Below, piece after piece: positions 22,790 through 34,232 of a stretch of DNA of 64,000 nucleotides. Numbering within the stretch: the first letter of the stretch is position 1; each line of letters begins with the position of its first letter. The stretch is taken from the NCBI RefSeq assembly GCF_958298935.1, contig NC_084928.1:18321501-18385500 (forward strand), given 5' to 3'. The notes beneath the pieces are model-generated. The model saw only the letters and a program-made list of their open reading frames with translations, was not told where the DNA came from and searched no databases. A program made the translations under genes and the position numbers. This DNA is from Phragmites australis (taxonomy: Eukaryota > Streptophyta > Magnoliopsida > Poales > Poaceae).

Positions 22790-23600
22790 ATGTTCCTCAT
22801 AGTGAAGGATTGTTGTGTTCATGTAATAATTGATAGAGGGGCTGCAATAACTTGGTGAGTTCAGATTTGGTCAAGAAGCTTGGCTTGACAACAAGAACAC
22901 ACCCTCACCCATACCACATTTAGTGATTCAACAACAATAGTAATGTGAAGCTAATGCAAATAGCTAGGGTACCTTTTTCCATTGGTTCATACTATGATTT
23001 TGCTGATTTCGATATAGTGCCTACACAAGCATGTTCACTTTTGTTAGGCCAACTCTAGGAGCTTCATACTGATGCAACACATCATCATAGAAATAATAAG
23101 TGCACCCTCATGCACAAAGGAAAAAAAAACTTTGCTACCTTTATCTCCTGCTAAAATTGTAAAATGTGATAAAGAGATAACTGAAAATAAGAGAAGAGGC
23201 GTGAGCATGAATATGAAAATCAGCAAGTAGCAAAACATATTTTTTTTCACCTAAAAAGGAGAAAGCGGAGCCTAGTTATAAGTCCGAGGGAATTAAATTG
23301 AAGGGGTGTGTTATGCTTGTCACTAAATCTAAACTTCCTAAAATTTGTGATAAGAAGCTACCATGCTATGCTTTGATATGCACATATTCTTTATTTTCAC
23401 TTGATGATATATCTAGCTCTTTTCCTCTTGTTGTTGCTAACCTTTCGCAGGAGTATGTGGATGTATTTTCAATGAAGATACCCTCGAGATTACCACCAAT
23501 TCGAGGGATAGAGCATCAAATTGATTTGATCCTAGGAGCGACTTTGCCAAACCATGTTGCATATAGGACTAATCTAAAGGAGGCTAAGAAAATTCAGTGA
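22790..23600 (+). pseudogene. Gypsy protease and RT linker, decayed
   Basis: A protease-like stretch (VHVIIDRGAAITW, from an IDxGAS box, near 22813) and the linker before the RT are visible. The linker ends in LPPIRGIEHQIDLILGATLPN (23505-23560), the usual entry to a gypsy reverse transcriptase. Stops and a poly-A indel region (23120) break the frame. Confidence 0.65.
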
Positions 23601-24178
23601 CAAGTCCAAGATCTTTTGAACTATGGGTACGTACGAGAAAGCCTTAGTACTGGTGTTGTCCATGTTCTTTTGATTCCTAGGAAAGACGATAGTTGGCGTA
23701 TGTGTGCTAATTGTAGAGCCCTTAATAATATTATCATAAGGTATCATCATCCTATTCCTAGACTAGACGACATGGTTGATGAGTTGAGTGGTTCTATTAT
23801 TTTTACAAAGATTAACTTGCTGAGTGGTTACCACCAAATTAGAATAAAATTGAAAGATGAATGGAAAACTACATTTAAAACTAAGTTTGCTTGTATTAGT
23901 GATTAGTGATGCCTTTTCAGTTAACTACTGCACCTAGTACTTTCATGCGATTGATGAACGAAGTTTTATGTACTTTCATTGGAAGATTTGTGGTGGTTTA
24001 TTTCAATGATATTATGATTTATAGCAAGTCATATGAAAAACACATGAGTCATTTACGTGCTATTTTTAAGGCTTTGAGAGATGCACATTTGTTTGGTAAC
24101 CCAAAAAATGCACCTTTTACACAGATTGAGTCTCTTTCCTTGGCTATATTGTTACTCCACAGGGATAGAGGTGGATGA
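23600..24178 (+). pseudogene. Gypsy reverse transcriptase with mutated catalytic box
   Basis: Two frames cover the RT palm and fingers: 23616-23906 ([51 protein letters not shown]) and 23906-24178 (PFQLTTAPSTFMRLMNEVL, VVYFNDIMIYSKS). The catalytic YxDD box reads YFND, so one metal-binding aspartate is asparagine, and FTKIDL reads FTKINL, losing the other. A stop at 23598, a stop at 23904-23906 and a frame slip also occur. RNase H remnants follow to about 24735 ([14 protein letters not shown]; [12 protein letters not shown]). Confidence 0.85.
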
Positions 24179-24735
24179 AGAAAAAAATTGAAGCCATAAG
24201 TAGCTGACTGACCATTAATACTGTCACACAGGTGAGGAGCTTTCATGGTCTTGCAGGGTTCTATTGGCGCTATGTGCGAGATTTCAGAACCATTACCACA
24301 CCATTGAATGAACTGACAAAAGCCTTTCTAATGGGCACTTGCGCATGAGAAGGCATACAACTTGTTGAAAGAGAAGCTCACCCAAGCACCAATACTCCAA
24401 CTCCCTGATTTTCGTAAGACTTTTGAGATTGAATGTGATGCTAGCGGGATTGGGATAGGTGGTGATTCAAGAAGGTAAGCGTGTTGAATAATTTAGTGAG
24501 AAATTAAATGAGCCTAGTCTAAATTACTTTGCTTATGATAAGAAATTATATGCTTTAGTTCATGTTCTTTAAACATGGCAACATTATTTATGTCCCAAGG
24601 AAGTTTTTATACATTCAGATTATGAATCGCTTAAACATATTAGAAGTCGAACAAAATTGGTGAGTCATTTCCTTATGTGATTAAATGCAAGAAAGGTAAA
24701 GAAAATGTCATTGCCGATGCATTATCTAGATGATA
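24179..24735 (+). pseudogene. Gypsy RNase H remnant
   Basis: Recognisable pieces are [18 protein letters not shown] (about 24231), [19 protein letters not shown] (about 24402) and VIADALSR (about 24712), in shifting frames. The domain follows the RT, as expected for gypsy pol. Confidence 0.7.
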
Positions 24736-24739
24736 TACC

Positions 24740-26728
24740 ATGATGTCCCAATTGGATCATAGAATTTTTGGTTTCGAGACAATAAAAGATTTATATACTA
24801 CTGAATTGGACTTTAAAGAAGAGATTGAACAATGTAAAGAAGGGAGAACATGGAGTAAATATGTGCTTAATGTTGGTTTGCTCTATCATGCTAACAAACT
24901 CTACATTCCAGTTAGCTTCGTTCGTCTTTTGTTATTGCAGGAGGCTCATGGATAGGGGTGAAAAATGGATAGCAGATATCCATATTATTTGATATTCATA
25001 TTCGGCTAAATGTAAATGTGGAAAGAAAAATCTGTATCCGATTGACAGACGGATACAAATATGGATATATCCGAATTTATTTTCCAAATATGAATATGGA
25101 TATATCCGAATCCATTTTCCTTGAAATGGATATGGATATGTATCCATATCCGAGTATGTAGAAAAACTTCTATGGAATATAAATATAAGTAACATAATGT
25201 TCTATTTTTTAATATTGTTCTCTTGCTTAATTCTTTCGATTCTCCCTATTATTTTATTGTTTGGTACTGTACCACGTATACCGTAGCAATAAATCTGGCC
25301 TTTCATCTCCTATCTAACGGTCCAAAATCATCTAAAGTCATAGTATTGCATTAAAAGTAGCTCTTTTCCTTAAGGTTGAGGATAAATCCACTAAAAATGA
25401 AGTTCCTTATGTTAAATTGACATCGTTCTCCTGTCAAATAAATTTATTATTTCATAATTTGTAGTTAAAGCTGTAGGATATTCGCATACAACTAAATCTA
25501 ATATGTATTCGGATATGGATTCATATTCGAATAATCTGAATCGTATTCGCATTTGAGGATATTCGGATTCATATTCGTATTTGTATTAAAATATGGATAG
25601 AAATTTGAAAAGTGTACTATTCGATTTGTATCTGATCAGTTTCATCCCCTACTCGTGGAGGAGGTTTGATGGTACATTTTGGAGCAAAGAAAATTGAAGA
25701 CGTACTGGTCGCTTACTTCTTTTGACCAAAGATGAGACACGACGTCGAGCGCTACATGGCTCCCTGCACTACATGCAACAAAGCTAAGTCCCATCTTAAT
25801 CCACATAGACTTTATATGCATCTTCCTATTCCTAGTGCACCTTAGGAGAATATTTCTATAGATTTTGTTTTATCCTTGCCTAGGACAAAGAGGGGGAGGG
25901 AAAATATATTTGTAGTTGTGGATAGATTTTCTAAAGTAGCATATTTTATACCTTCTCACTGAGTGATGATAGCACAAACATAGCTCATTTGCTTTTCATG
26001 GAAATCATTCGCCTACATGGAGTGTGTAATACTATTGTCTCGGATCATGATATGACATTTTTGAGCTATTTTTGGAGATCACTTTGGAATAAATTGGGGA
26101 TAAATATACTATTTTCTACTATGTATCATCCCTAAACTGATGGACAAACAGAGCTCGTTAGCTGCACATTATCCACCATGTTGTAGGCTATTTTAAAGAA
26201 CTTGAAGATGTAGGAAAAATGTTTACTACATATTAAGTTAAGTTTACTTACAATAGGTCGGTACACTCCACCATCAATGTAAGTCTATTTCAAGTAGTGT
26301 ATGGTTTTAACCCCGTGCTCCTATTAATTTACTACCTTTGCGTACCTATGAAAAAAAATTTGGATGCTAAAAAGCATACTGAATTTGTTCTTAAGTTGTG
26401 TGAAACAATTAAAGAGAATATAGAACGTATGACTGAAAAGTATAGGGTTGCTGCAAGGTAGGAATGAAATAAAATTTGAATCAGGTGATTTAGTTTGGTT
26501 GCATTTGCAAAAGAATAAGTTTCCAAAATTATGAAAATCAAAGTTGATGCCTAGAGCTGATGGACCATTTAAGATAATTGAGAAGATAAATAATAATGCA
26601 TATAAATTGGAGCTACCTACAGATTTTGGGGTTAGCCCCACATTTGACATTTCATAGTTGAAGTCATATGTGGGAGAAGAAGATGAGTTTGAGTTAAGAA
26701 CGACTCCAATTCAAGAGGGGGAGGAGGA
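24740..26728 (+). pseudogene. Gypsy integrase, split by a hAT-type element
   Basis: The integrase linker frame 24740-24955 ends LLLQEAHG. After the 24953-25651 insertion it resumes with GGLMVHFGA. The core continues with CTTCNKAKS (about 25770), the [13 protein letters not shown] region (about 25918), QTEL near 26150 and a C-terminal stretch [24 protein letters not shown] (about 26540). Several stops are present. No chromodomain was recognised. Confidence 0.75.
24945..25659. mobile_element. hAT-type non-autonomous element, 699 bp, with 8-bp duplication
   Basis: The element at 24953-25651 begins TAGGGGTGAAAA and ends TTTCATCCCCTA, giving inverted termini. CTCATGGA (24945-24952) and CTCGTGGA (25652-25659) form the 8-bp target duplication with one difference. 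The interior is AT-rich, with many ATATCCGAAT-like words in both orientations and no coding frame. It cuts the gypsy integrase between codons that read through when it is removed. Confidence 0.85.
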
Positions 26729-27039
26729 GGATGACATCACTCTTTCAGACACGTCAGCACTAATATTTCTCTTCAAGACATATAATGGCTAAATACAAGA
26801 GGACACGTACGATAATTAAAGCACAAGATAAACTCGTTCCTCGCTGTTCATGCTTCCTTGTAAAGGATGGGATGCTGCTAACTTCTTGTGTATTTTATTT
26901 TTTTAGGAATATGGGAGAAGTGCCACAACTTCATTTGGATGTCACCCCTCGAAGGCCAAATCAAACCGGACTCCAAGTTGTTCTCAATTCATACTCCAAG
27001 TTTTGTTTGGAGTTTATGGACACCAATTCAACAAAATAG
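26729..27039 (+). pseudogene. Gypsy pol C-terminal tail (right copy)
   Basis: The same tail as at 15575-15967: acidic EEEDDITLSDTS, then an RARTIIKAQD region in place of RARAQQLN, then FLRNMGEVPQLHLDVTPRRPNQTG. The intergenic spacing to the LTR is the same as in the left copy. Confidence 0.7.
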
Positions 27040-27340
27040 GCATATATCTGTCATATAGAGTCCAATGGAGCAATTCTTGTACTTGATAGAAAGCATAGGA
27101 TGAGCCCTTTCCAACGGATCTGGTCCTAAACCTGGATTCCTTATCAATCAATCAGAATCGATGAACCAAGATGTTGCATCATTGTTTTGGGCCGTGTCGA
27201 GCCTTATAAGTGTGTCGGGGTCCAAGCCCAAGTTTCGATCTATTCTAGTCGGATCCTTTGGATCATCAATGTCGAAGCTCCACAAATCAACTTACCTTGA
27301 CACCATTTGGAAAATTGGACCATACTTCCATCAAGGAGTG
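26990..27340 (+). repeat. Gypsy LTR copy 2, internally deleted
   Basis: Matches the LTR at 15850-16110 and 20240-20340, but the intervening piece with the TATA box is missing after CAAGCCCAAG (27230). It ends near CTTCCATCAAG (27339). Confidence 0.6.
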
Positions 27341-27392
27341 GTCCATGTATGGTTGGACAAATATTTAATAGTTCAAATTAAGACATTAAATT

Positions 27393-27397
27393 AAGTC
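27393..27397. repeat. Target duplication AAGTC, left
   Basis: AAGTC here and at 39653-39657 flank the Tat element exactly. Confidence 0.9.
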
Positions 27398-28012
27398 TGT
27401 TGGGGTCTAAGTCACCAGACAACAAGGAAGGCCTTCGATCTAGAGGGAAAGCCAAAGACTTCAAAGTGTGACACGTATCAGAGGGTGAAATAATCTTAAT
27501 TCCTCTGTCACCTCAGTTACAATGCTAGCCTATTTATAGCCCATACTCAACCACTCCACGCTAGGATTTACAATTTTACCCCGCTCCCCCCCCCCCCAAC
27601 TGCCATGTTCCCGGCATATTCGAGGGTATTATAGTACCATCAAGTACATCTACACATTTACAACTATACCCAGAGCAACTACACAGGCTTTGACGCCCAC
27701 CAGGCACTTTCGGCCAGCCTCGGCGCTGCACCCCGAGTCACCCTTCGGTCTCCATCCAAAGGTTCGCCATAGTCTTTGCATATTCTGATCCCTGGCGCCA
27801 CGGGTCGACCTTCGGGCTCCAACCGAAGGCCCGCCAGAGCCTTCGCCTATGCTGACTGTTGACACCGCGGATCAACCTTCGGCCTCTGACCGAACGGCCG
27901 TCAGAGCCTTCGCCTGCACTTCCTGAAACACAACTGTAATATTCATCAGTGCTCCATCACCGGCGGACTTCGACTCACCATCCAAAGGGGTACGGGAGAT
28001 CATCCCCCAATA
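27398..28012 (-). repeat. Tat 3' LTR
   Basis: 615 bp, starting TGTTGGGGTC and ending CCCCCAATA (from CCCCAACA). A polypurine tract read on the minus strand (ATAGGGGGCTAC) lies just outside at about 28013-28026. It contains a C12 run at 27586-27597. The TATA word at 27532-27540 matches that of the 5' LTR. Confidence 0.9.
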
Positions 28013-28449
28013 GTAGCCCCCTATGGGTAAGGTTCATCTTCAAAGGGCCGAGCCTGTAAATTGGATGATATAGCTCAACGCTGTCCCCCTCAGCCTGTCG
28101 AAGGCCTCCGGGGGCTAGTTTAACCTTTTAGCAAACAACCCCCTCATGTTGTTCATTTTGATTATTATTATTATTATTATTTATTTGTGTTTTTGTATTG
28201 GTATGACCATTCTGCCCCTACACAACAATCGGATCAAGGACGTTAAATGTCTTCGCTTCATGCCTAACCGTCTTTTACGGCTACAGTTCAACTTTCGACG
28301 CATCTCATTATAACCACTGTTACCCCCTGTTTTTACCGCTATAAATATGCTCCACGCGGTGGCTCGATTTTTATCGCTTGAACTCGCTGAAGCTGCAGCT
28401 CTTGTATGAAGTCTCTCGCAGTCACTTTTCTTTCTGAAGCTCAGCGTGA

Positions 28450-31400
28450 ATGGCTTCGAAGGGCAAGGCAAACCGTCCGAAGACCTACTAGATTAGACAA
28501 TCTAAGGTTGACGATGAGGTCCTGGTTGGGCTGGTAAGGGAGGGTTTGATTAGTGATGTCTCGAAGGTTAGGCACCCGGGGATTCACGAGACTCCAGAGC
28601 CCGAAGATGACGTAGCCATCGTCTTCGTCGACTACTTCTGAGCAGGGCTCCGCTTTCCTTGCGATGAGATGGTGCCTAAAGTTTTGAAATTGTTTGAAGT
28701 CTACCTGCATCAGCTAACGCCAAACGCCATTGTTCGGCTTGGCCTTTTTGCCTGGGCAGCCCGTTCTGAAGGAGTGAAGGCATCAGCCAGGGCCTTCGCC
28801 GTAGCCCACAGGCTTCACCATCAATCAAAACCGGTCTTCGCTCAGAGCATGCAAAGCAAAGCCCACTATGGCTGCTTGAACTTTACTTACCATCCTGGCC
28901 TAACCACGCCAGTCGTGGTGTACAAAAATAAATGGCCGAAGGACTGGACGCAATGATGGTTCTACCACAAGGTGGACCGAGAAGATTTTCTTGTGTCCAA
29001 GTGCGAAGAAGTGAAGGGGAACCGCACCCCTGATGTGCAGCTGAAGGCCTCTCAAAGGCCGGCACTTGAGGCCTTCGCTAGGTGTGCGAAGTATCTGTCA
29101 ACGCTCGATCTTGTAGAAGAGTTTGTGGCATCCGAAGTATGGCCCCTCAGTTGGGACTGGACCATCCCAGAATTCGGTGACAAAGGGCCGAAGGGGCTCT
29201 ACCGCCCTCATCCTATTCTCCGAGATTTCACATGTATTATCTTTTATCACGTTCCTAAATGCACCTCGGCTGTCATTTGCTTACACTTCTTGCTTTGTGG
29301 CAGACTTAACGGTATCTGAAGTGGAGGCTAAGGTCATGATGCTGCTCGGGAGGTTTACTCAGGGTGAAGCCCAGCTATGCGCTGACCAAGATCTTGGCCG
29401 GCAGCTCAACCGGATTTTTGAGTTTTGAGGTCTTTCCTATAAGGACAGACCGAAAGTGATCACGCCCTTACCGGGTCAAGGCGAAGAGGGCTCCCTAACT
29501 GCCAAAATTGGTGGAGAACCTGTCGCTGGTAGCCAGAGGAAGCAGAGAAATGCAAACCCTTCACCACATGGGGGCAAAAAAGAAGAAAGCACTTGCCCTG
29601 AGGAAGAGACCTCGCGAAGTGGCCTTCGACGACCTTCATAAGGAATTGACTCCCGAGGGCTCACTAGCCCTTCGAGCTATGTCCCTTCAACAGCAGCCCC
29701 CGAAGGGAACACAGGATCCTCACTCCTTTTCACCGAAGTCATCCTTTTCTGCAAGCGTGGACCTTCCCACGCTAATTCTTAGTGATGACAACAACGAACC
29801 TTCGGATTCGCACATGACCACTGAGCCAGTGGTAGGGGAAACTGAGACCGAAGGAGCTGAGAATGTTGAGGCGGTAGCTAACTCGTCGTCTTCCTCTTCG
29901 TCTTCGAGTTCCTCCTCTGATCACAAGTCGTTCGGTGGCCACAGAGCCACAGAGACCGAAGAGGAGACTTCTTCGCCGCCCATGCCCCACCGTGGCGAAA
30001 AGGGGATTCTGAGTCACAGCAGCTTACTCGACGCCAAAGCCTTCAAGATTTCATCGTTTGAGCCAAGCTCGGGGGAGGTCAATGATGAGAAGAAGATTTT
30101 TGGCACCGTTGTTCTACCCGAGCTTGAGATTTCTCTCGTGCGAAAGCCCACTGCTGAGCTCATCGACGCCTCCAACCTGGCCATTGCGAAGGTATTTATA
30201 TATTTTTATTATATTTATTTATTTATTACAGTCCTGCATCATTTCCTTGGTTATTTGTTCTCATACCCGTGTGCTATCACAGGCTATGCTTATCTCGCAC
30301 GCTCAGCACAAGCAGGCGGATAATTTTAAGGCCCGTGCAAGAAATGCAGAGGCGCAAAGGGATATGTTTTAGGTCTGGGCGGAGAAGGCCGAAGCCCAAA
30401 AACGAGAGTTCGCGCAATGAGCGAGGGAGGTTGATTTGCGCATGTAACAGCTTGAAAAAGAAGTGAGCTCCCTTCGCTCAGGCAAATAGAGCGCAGAGGT
30501 AGAGGTCACCTGTCTTCGGCAAAACTAATGGCGTCTGAAGCTCAGGTTCTGGAGCTGCAAGCCCTCGTCACCGCTGAAAAGGCTAAAATGCAGCAGCTGC
30601 GTGAAGAGCTGGACGAGGCGAAGGCGCTATCCGAGGATGCCCTCACTATGCTTGGAGAATTGGAGCTGAAGGCCATTGCAGCCTGCGAAGCCATTAGCAA
30701 TACCTTTGATGGAATCGGTGCTTTGGCCCTGCCTCCAACACTTGACCTTGTCGGGCTGGGTGGACTTATTGGATGGATCAGTGAAACCAGCGACAGCCTT
30801 TTGCCCACAGCCCAGCTGTACAGTGACTTCTATGCTAAGGTCTCAGCCAGGAGTTTAGTCCAGTCAATTGAGATGACTGGCTGTGACCATCGCACTACGC
30901 TTCAGAAACCCACCTTCTGCTACCCATCAGATATGTCAACTTCGACTGTGTCGAGAGCCACTGCGCAGTCATTCACTACCAATTATTGGTGTAAACACGG
31001 CCGTGAGCTTGCCCTCCGGGAGGCAGAAATCAATCGCCAGCAAGTACGTGTTTTTTTTTTAAATCAGGATTTCCACTGTTTGCGCATCCATTGAACCTTT
31101 TTCCTGCAAGAGAAAGCGAAGGAAGACCCTTCGACTAAGGCGACGACCACGGCGGCCGAAGAACCTGAGAAGGTGTGAGGAAAAAGCGTGAAGAGTCGTG
31201 TTTGGTTTTGAACATTTTGTTATCGACTGAAGTATCTGTAATATATATATATATACAATTTTATTTGTTGTTAAATGTTTTAACTATCTTCGCTCCCTAC
31301 GCAGGTCCTACCCTCGGACACTACGCAGGTACCCGAAGATGCTGTTCCCATCACTATGATGCGGGACAATTTTTTCATGTCTTGGTCTTGCTAGGATTCC

Positions 31401-31664
31401 TTCCACCGTCGCCACCTAGTTATTGCTTTTGAGAGGTACTGGAGGGCGAAGTGTAGGTCATATGATGTGATGAGTGTCAAATCCAAAACGTTCTGGAGGT
31501 CTTTTAGCCCCTTGGTGTTAGAGACCCATAGGGCTGAGCGTGAGTCCCACCGGATTGCATGCGGATATGTTGAGCCTCCGCATATTCTCTTCGACTTGAA
31601 GCCTAAGCCGGAAGACAATAACCATGGGTTCCTGCCCCGCCAGTTTCAATTTTGTTATCGCTGA
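28450..31664 (+). pseudogene. Tat antisense ORF, 'putative gypsy-type transposon' family
   Basis: This gene runs opposite to gag-pol, starting ATGGCTTCGAAGGGCAAGGC at 28450. The family core is visible from about 28675 (VPKVLKLFEVYLHQLTPNAI) through NFTYHPGLTTPVVVYKNKWP (28877), then after a stop WFYHKVDREDFLVSK (28957), LDLVEEFVASEVWPLSW (29104) and a 5' splice-like break near 29235. A serine-rich, acidic middle (29760-29960, with a Ser tract) and a coiled-coil region (30528-30690, LELQALVTAEKAKMQQLREEL) follow. The C-terminal part (31467-31664) contains WRSFSPLVLETHRAERESHRIACGYV. AT-rich islands at 30190-30280, 31045-31110 and 31210-31300 look like introns. The biochemical role of this family is unknown. 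In-frame stops near 28489, 28639 and 28954 suggest decay unless spliced out. Confidence 0.75.
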
Positions 31665-32250
31665 GGTCCTTCTTCACAAATAGTGCAACATATTGAAGGT
31701 GGGAACACTTTTCCTGTATCTTCGTCTACCACTTCTTCATCTTCCTACGTTGGATTCTCATGGGATCTAGCATTGCCTTTTCATGCCAGTCGAGGCATAG
31801 CCTTTCAATTTGTCTTTAGCCGATGGTATAAGGATTTTGTTGATCCTAATGTTGATGAATTTGTGGAATAAAGAATGTTGAGATGATTATTATGTTTTGT
31901 TATTATATATTGTACTTATCAAGTCGGTCCTTATTGATTTGGACATTCAGCAGCACCGCGCGCGAAGTGTGATCTTAAGAACGTCGTACCCCCAACTTTG
32001 AAGCCGTAGGGACCTTCGGCAGCAACGCAAGCGAAGCATCATTTTTTGACTTGGCCTCGATCTTTTAATCGCTTACTTTGCTCTCAATGGCTTGGTAGTG
32101 CATCTCTTGGTTTTGCGTTGTAATTGCTATTAATCGTAAATGCTTATTGCAAATTTCAAAGTGATGGTTATCCAGGCTTCGACTTTTTTTTTGTCAAATT
32201 TTCATTTTTGTTTCCGAAGGTATCTAATACAGCACTTCAGCTTTTTCATT
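31665..32250. other. Tat spacer between antisense ORF and tandem array
   Basis: No gene was recognised. It contains the start of the AAGGCC- and CTTCGG-rich composition typical of this element. Confidence 0.5.
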
Positions 32251-32795
32251 CCGAAGGTATGTTTCTCCTTCGGTGTGGGGGAAGGCACTCTTAGCCCCTG
32301 ACCTAGCCGAGAGGTGCGCCGCCTTCTTTGAGATTGAGGAGCACTTCGGCTATTTTCTTCTGAAGGTATGTTTCTCCTTCAGTGCGGGGGCAGGCACTCT
32401 TAGCCCCCAACTTAGCCGAGAGGTGTGCCGCCTTCTTTGAGGTCGAGTAGCACTTCGGCTTTTTTCTTCCAAAGGTATGTTTCTCCTTCGGTGCGGGGGT
32501 AGGCACTCTTAGCCCCCGACTTAGCCGAGAGATGTGCCTCCTTCTTTGAGGTCGAGCAACACTTTAGCTTTTTGCTTCCGAAGGTATGTTTCTCCTTCGG
32601 TGCGGGGGCAGGCACTCTTAGCCCTCGACTTAGCCAAGAGGTGCGCCGCCTTCTTTGAGGTCGAGCAGCACTTTGGTTTTTTTTCTTCCGAAGGTATGTT
32701 TCTCCTTCGGTGCGGGGCAGGCACTCTTAGCCCCCGACTTAGCCAAGAGGTGTGCCACCTTCTTTGAGGTTGAGCAGCACTTCGGCTTTTTTCTT
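32251..32795. repeat. Five-copy 109-bp tandem repeat in Tat element
   Basis: Units begin GAAGGTATGTTTCTCCTTCGG. The repeated GGTATG word occurs at 32256, 32365, 32474, 32583 and 32693, a period of 109 (once 110). Copies are about 90 percent alike. It is placed between pol and the antisense ORF, where Tat elements often carry arrays. Confidence 0.92.
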
Positions 32796-33315
32796 TTGTT
32801 TCCCTTTTTTTTAGCATTACAGACATTCATGTGTCACTCGATCATAATTACTTTGCCATACAGGCGAAGATGCTGTAAAAAAAATTCTTTAAAATGTAGA
32901 CAACTTCGAAGCAGCCCATGATCGAAGTTTCGCCGCGGGTTTGCGCCCGTCCAAAGTCAAAGGGTACGATGTCTTTCTTTAACATTTCATACCTCGACTT
33001 TTATCGTGAGTTATCGGCGCACTTCTTGTCGATTTGTGTGCTTCCTTTTTCCGAAGGCCTGCAACACTTTGACGATGAATTATGCATCCTCAACAAAAGT
33101 ACACGCTTTCTTAGGGGTACTTCCATATATATTCGAGGGTTTACAAAGGTTGCTGCCTCGTTAAAAACCTCACACTCTAATGAAGGGTTCCCCCTGTGAG
33201 GAAAAGAGTACAACACCCGTACACTTTTGATTAAATTAACGGAAAACAAAATTACGTAAATGCTGCATTGGTTTGTGTGCTTCACTCACTGATGCGAAGA
33301 CATCTTCCTCGGTTA
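32796..33315. other. Tat spacer between array and pol 3' end
   Basis: No reading frame was recognised as a known protein. It would be the 3' untranslated part of the minus-strand gag-pol RNA. Confidence 0.5.
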
Positions 33316-34230
33316 CTACACATAGAATTTACGAAGGTTGTCAACATTCCAAGTGTGCGGGAGTTCATCACCTTCGACAGTAGCCAAGTGGTAAGATCCG
33401 GGCCTTAACGACCTCTTCACCAAGAAAGGTCCGTCCCACCCACTTTGCAATTTTCCCATGGCGGAAGTATCGTTGAGTCTTCTCAATACCAAGTTCCCAG
33501 GGGTGAAGTCCTTTGGGGACACTTTCTTGTCTCTCCATCTTCTAGTCTCCTGATATCTGGTCAAGTTTTCGATGGCTTGTATTCTCATTTTCTCCAGCGC
33601 ATCTTTTGATGTCAATTTTTCGCTTTGTGTTGATTCATTCGTGATTCGAAATGATCTATTTTTACATTCCTCCGGAGTCATTGCCTATTCGCCAAAGAGT
33701 AGATGAAATGGTGTGAACCTAGTTGATCTTGTTACCGTTGTTCTTACGAACCAAAAGACCTTCGGCAACTCTTCCACCACTTTCCTTTTGGTAGGCCTTG
33801 CAGACATCTTGCGACACCAGCAAAAACAATGTCGTTTGGCCTTTCCACAGCTCTATTTCACTATGGGTGATATACTGATGCGAAGTGGACTTTGATTCCT
33901 AGGTCTTCACAGAATTGCCTAAAACCTTCACTATCAAATTGCATGCCATTATCAACGGTCACTTCGCGTGGAACTCTGAAGCGGCAGACGATGTTCTACC
34001 ACAAGAATTTTTGGATATTTCTTGACGTTATATTCACCAGTGGCATTGCCTCCACCCACTTAGAGAAGTACTCTACTGCGATGACAGCGTAACGCAAGTT
34101 TCCTGGGGCGGCTGGTAATTGTTCAACAATGTCAATTCCCCACCGCATTAACGGCCAGATCGGTGGTATGAGCTGTGTCTATGTTGAAGGCCTGTTTGAA
34201 CCCTTCGTCAAATACTGGCATTACGTACAA
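33316..34230 (-). pseudogene. Tat integrase
   Basis: The C-terminal 121 residues (33681-33316) are in a clean frame: MTPEECKNRSFRI..., ETRRWRDKKVSPKDFTPGNLVLRR, WDGPFLVKRSLRPGSYHLA and a final WNVDNLRKFYV. The catalytic core lies at 34230-33690 in broken frames (a VDYFSKWVEAMPL-like piece near 34030-34070). The enzyme would join element cDNA to the chromosome. At least one frame break prevents a full protein. Confidence 0.75.
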
Positions 34231-34232
34231 CT

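Noticed and set aside
32251..32795. CRISPR-like array
   Set aside because: The 109-bp units are contiguous with no unique spacers, in a plant retrotransposon.
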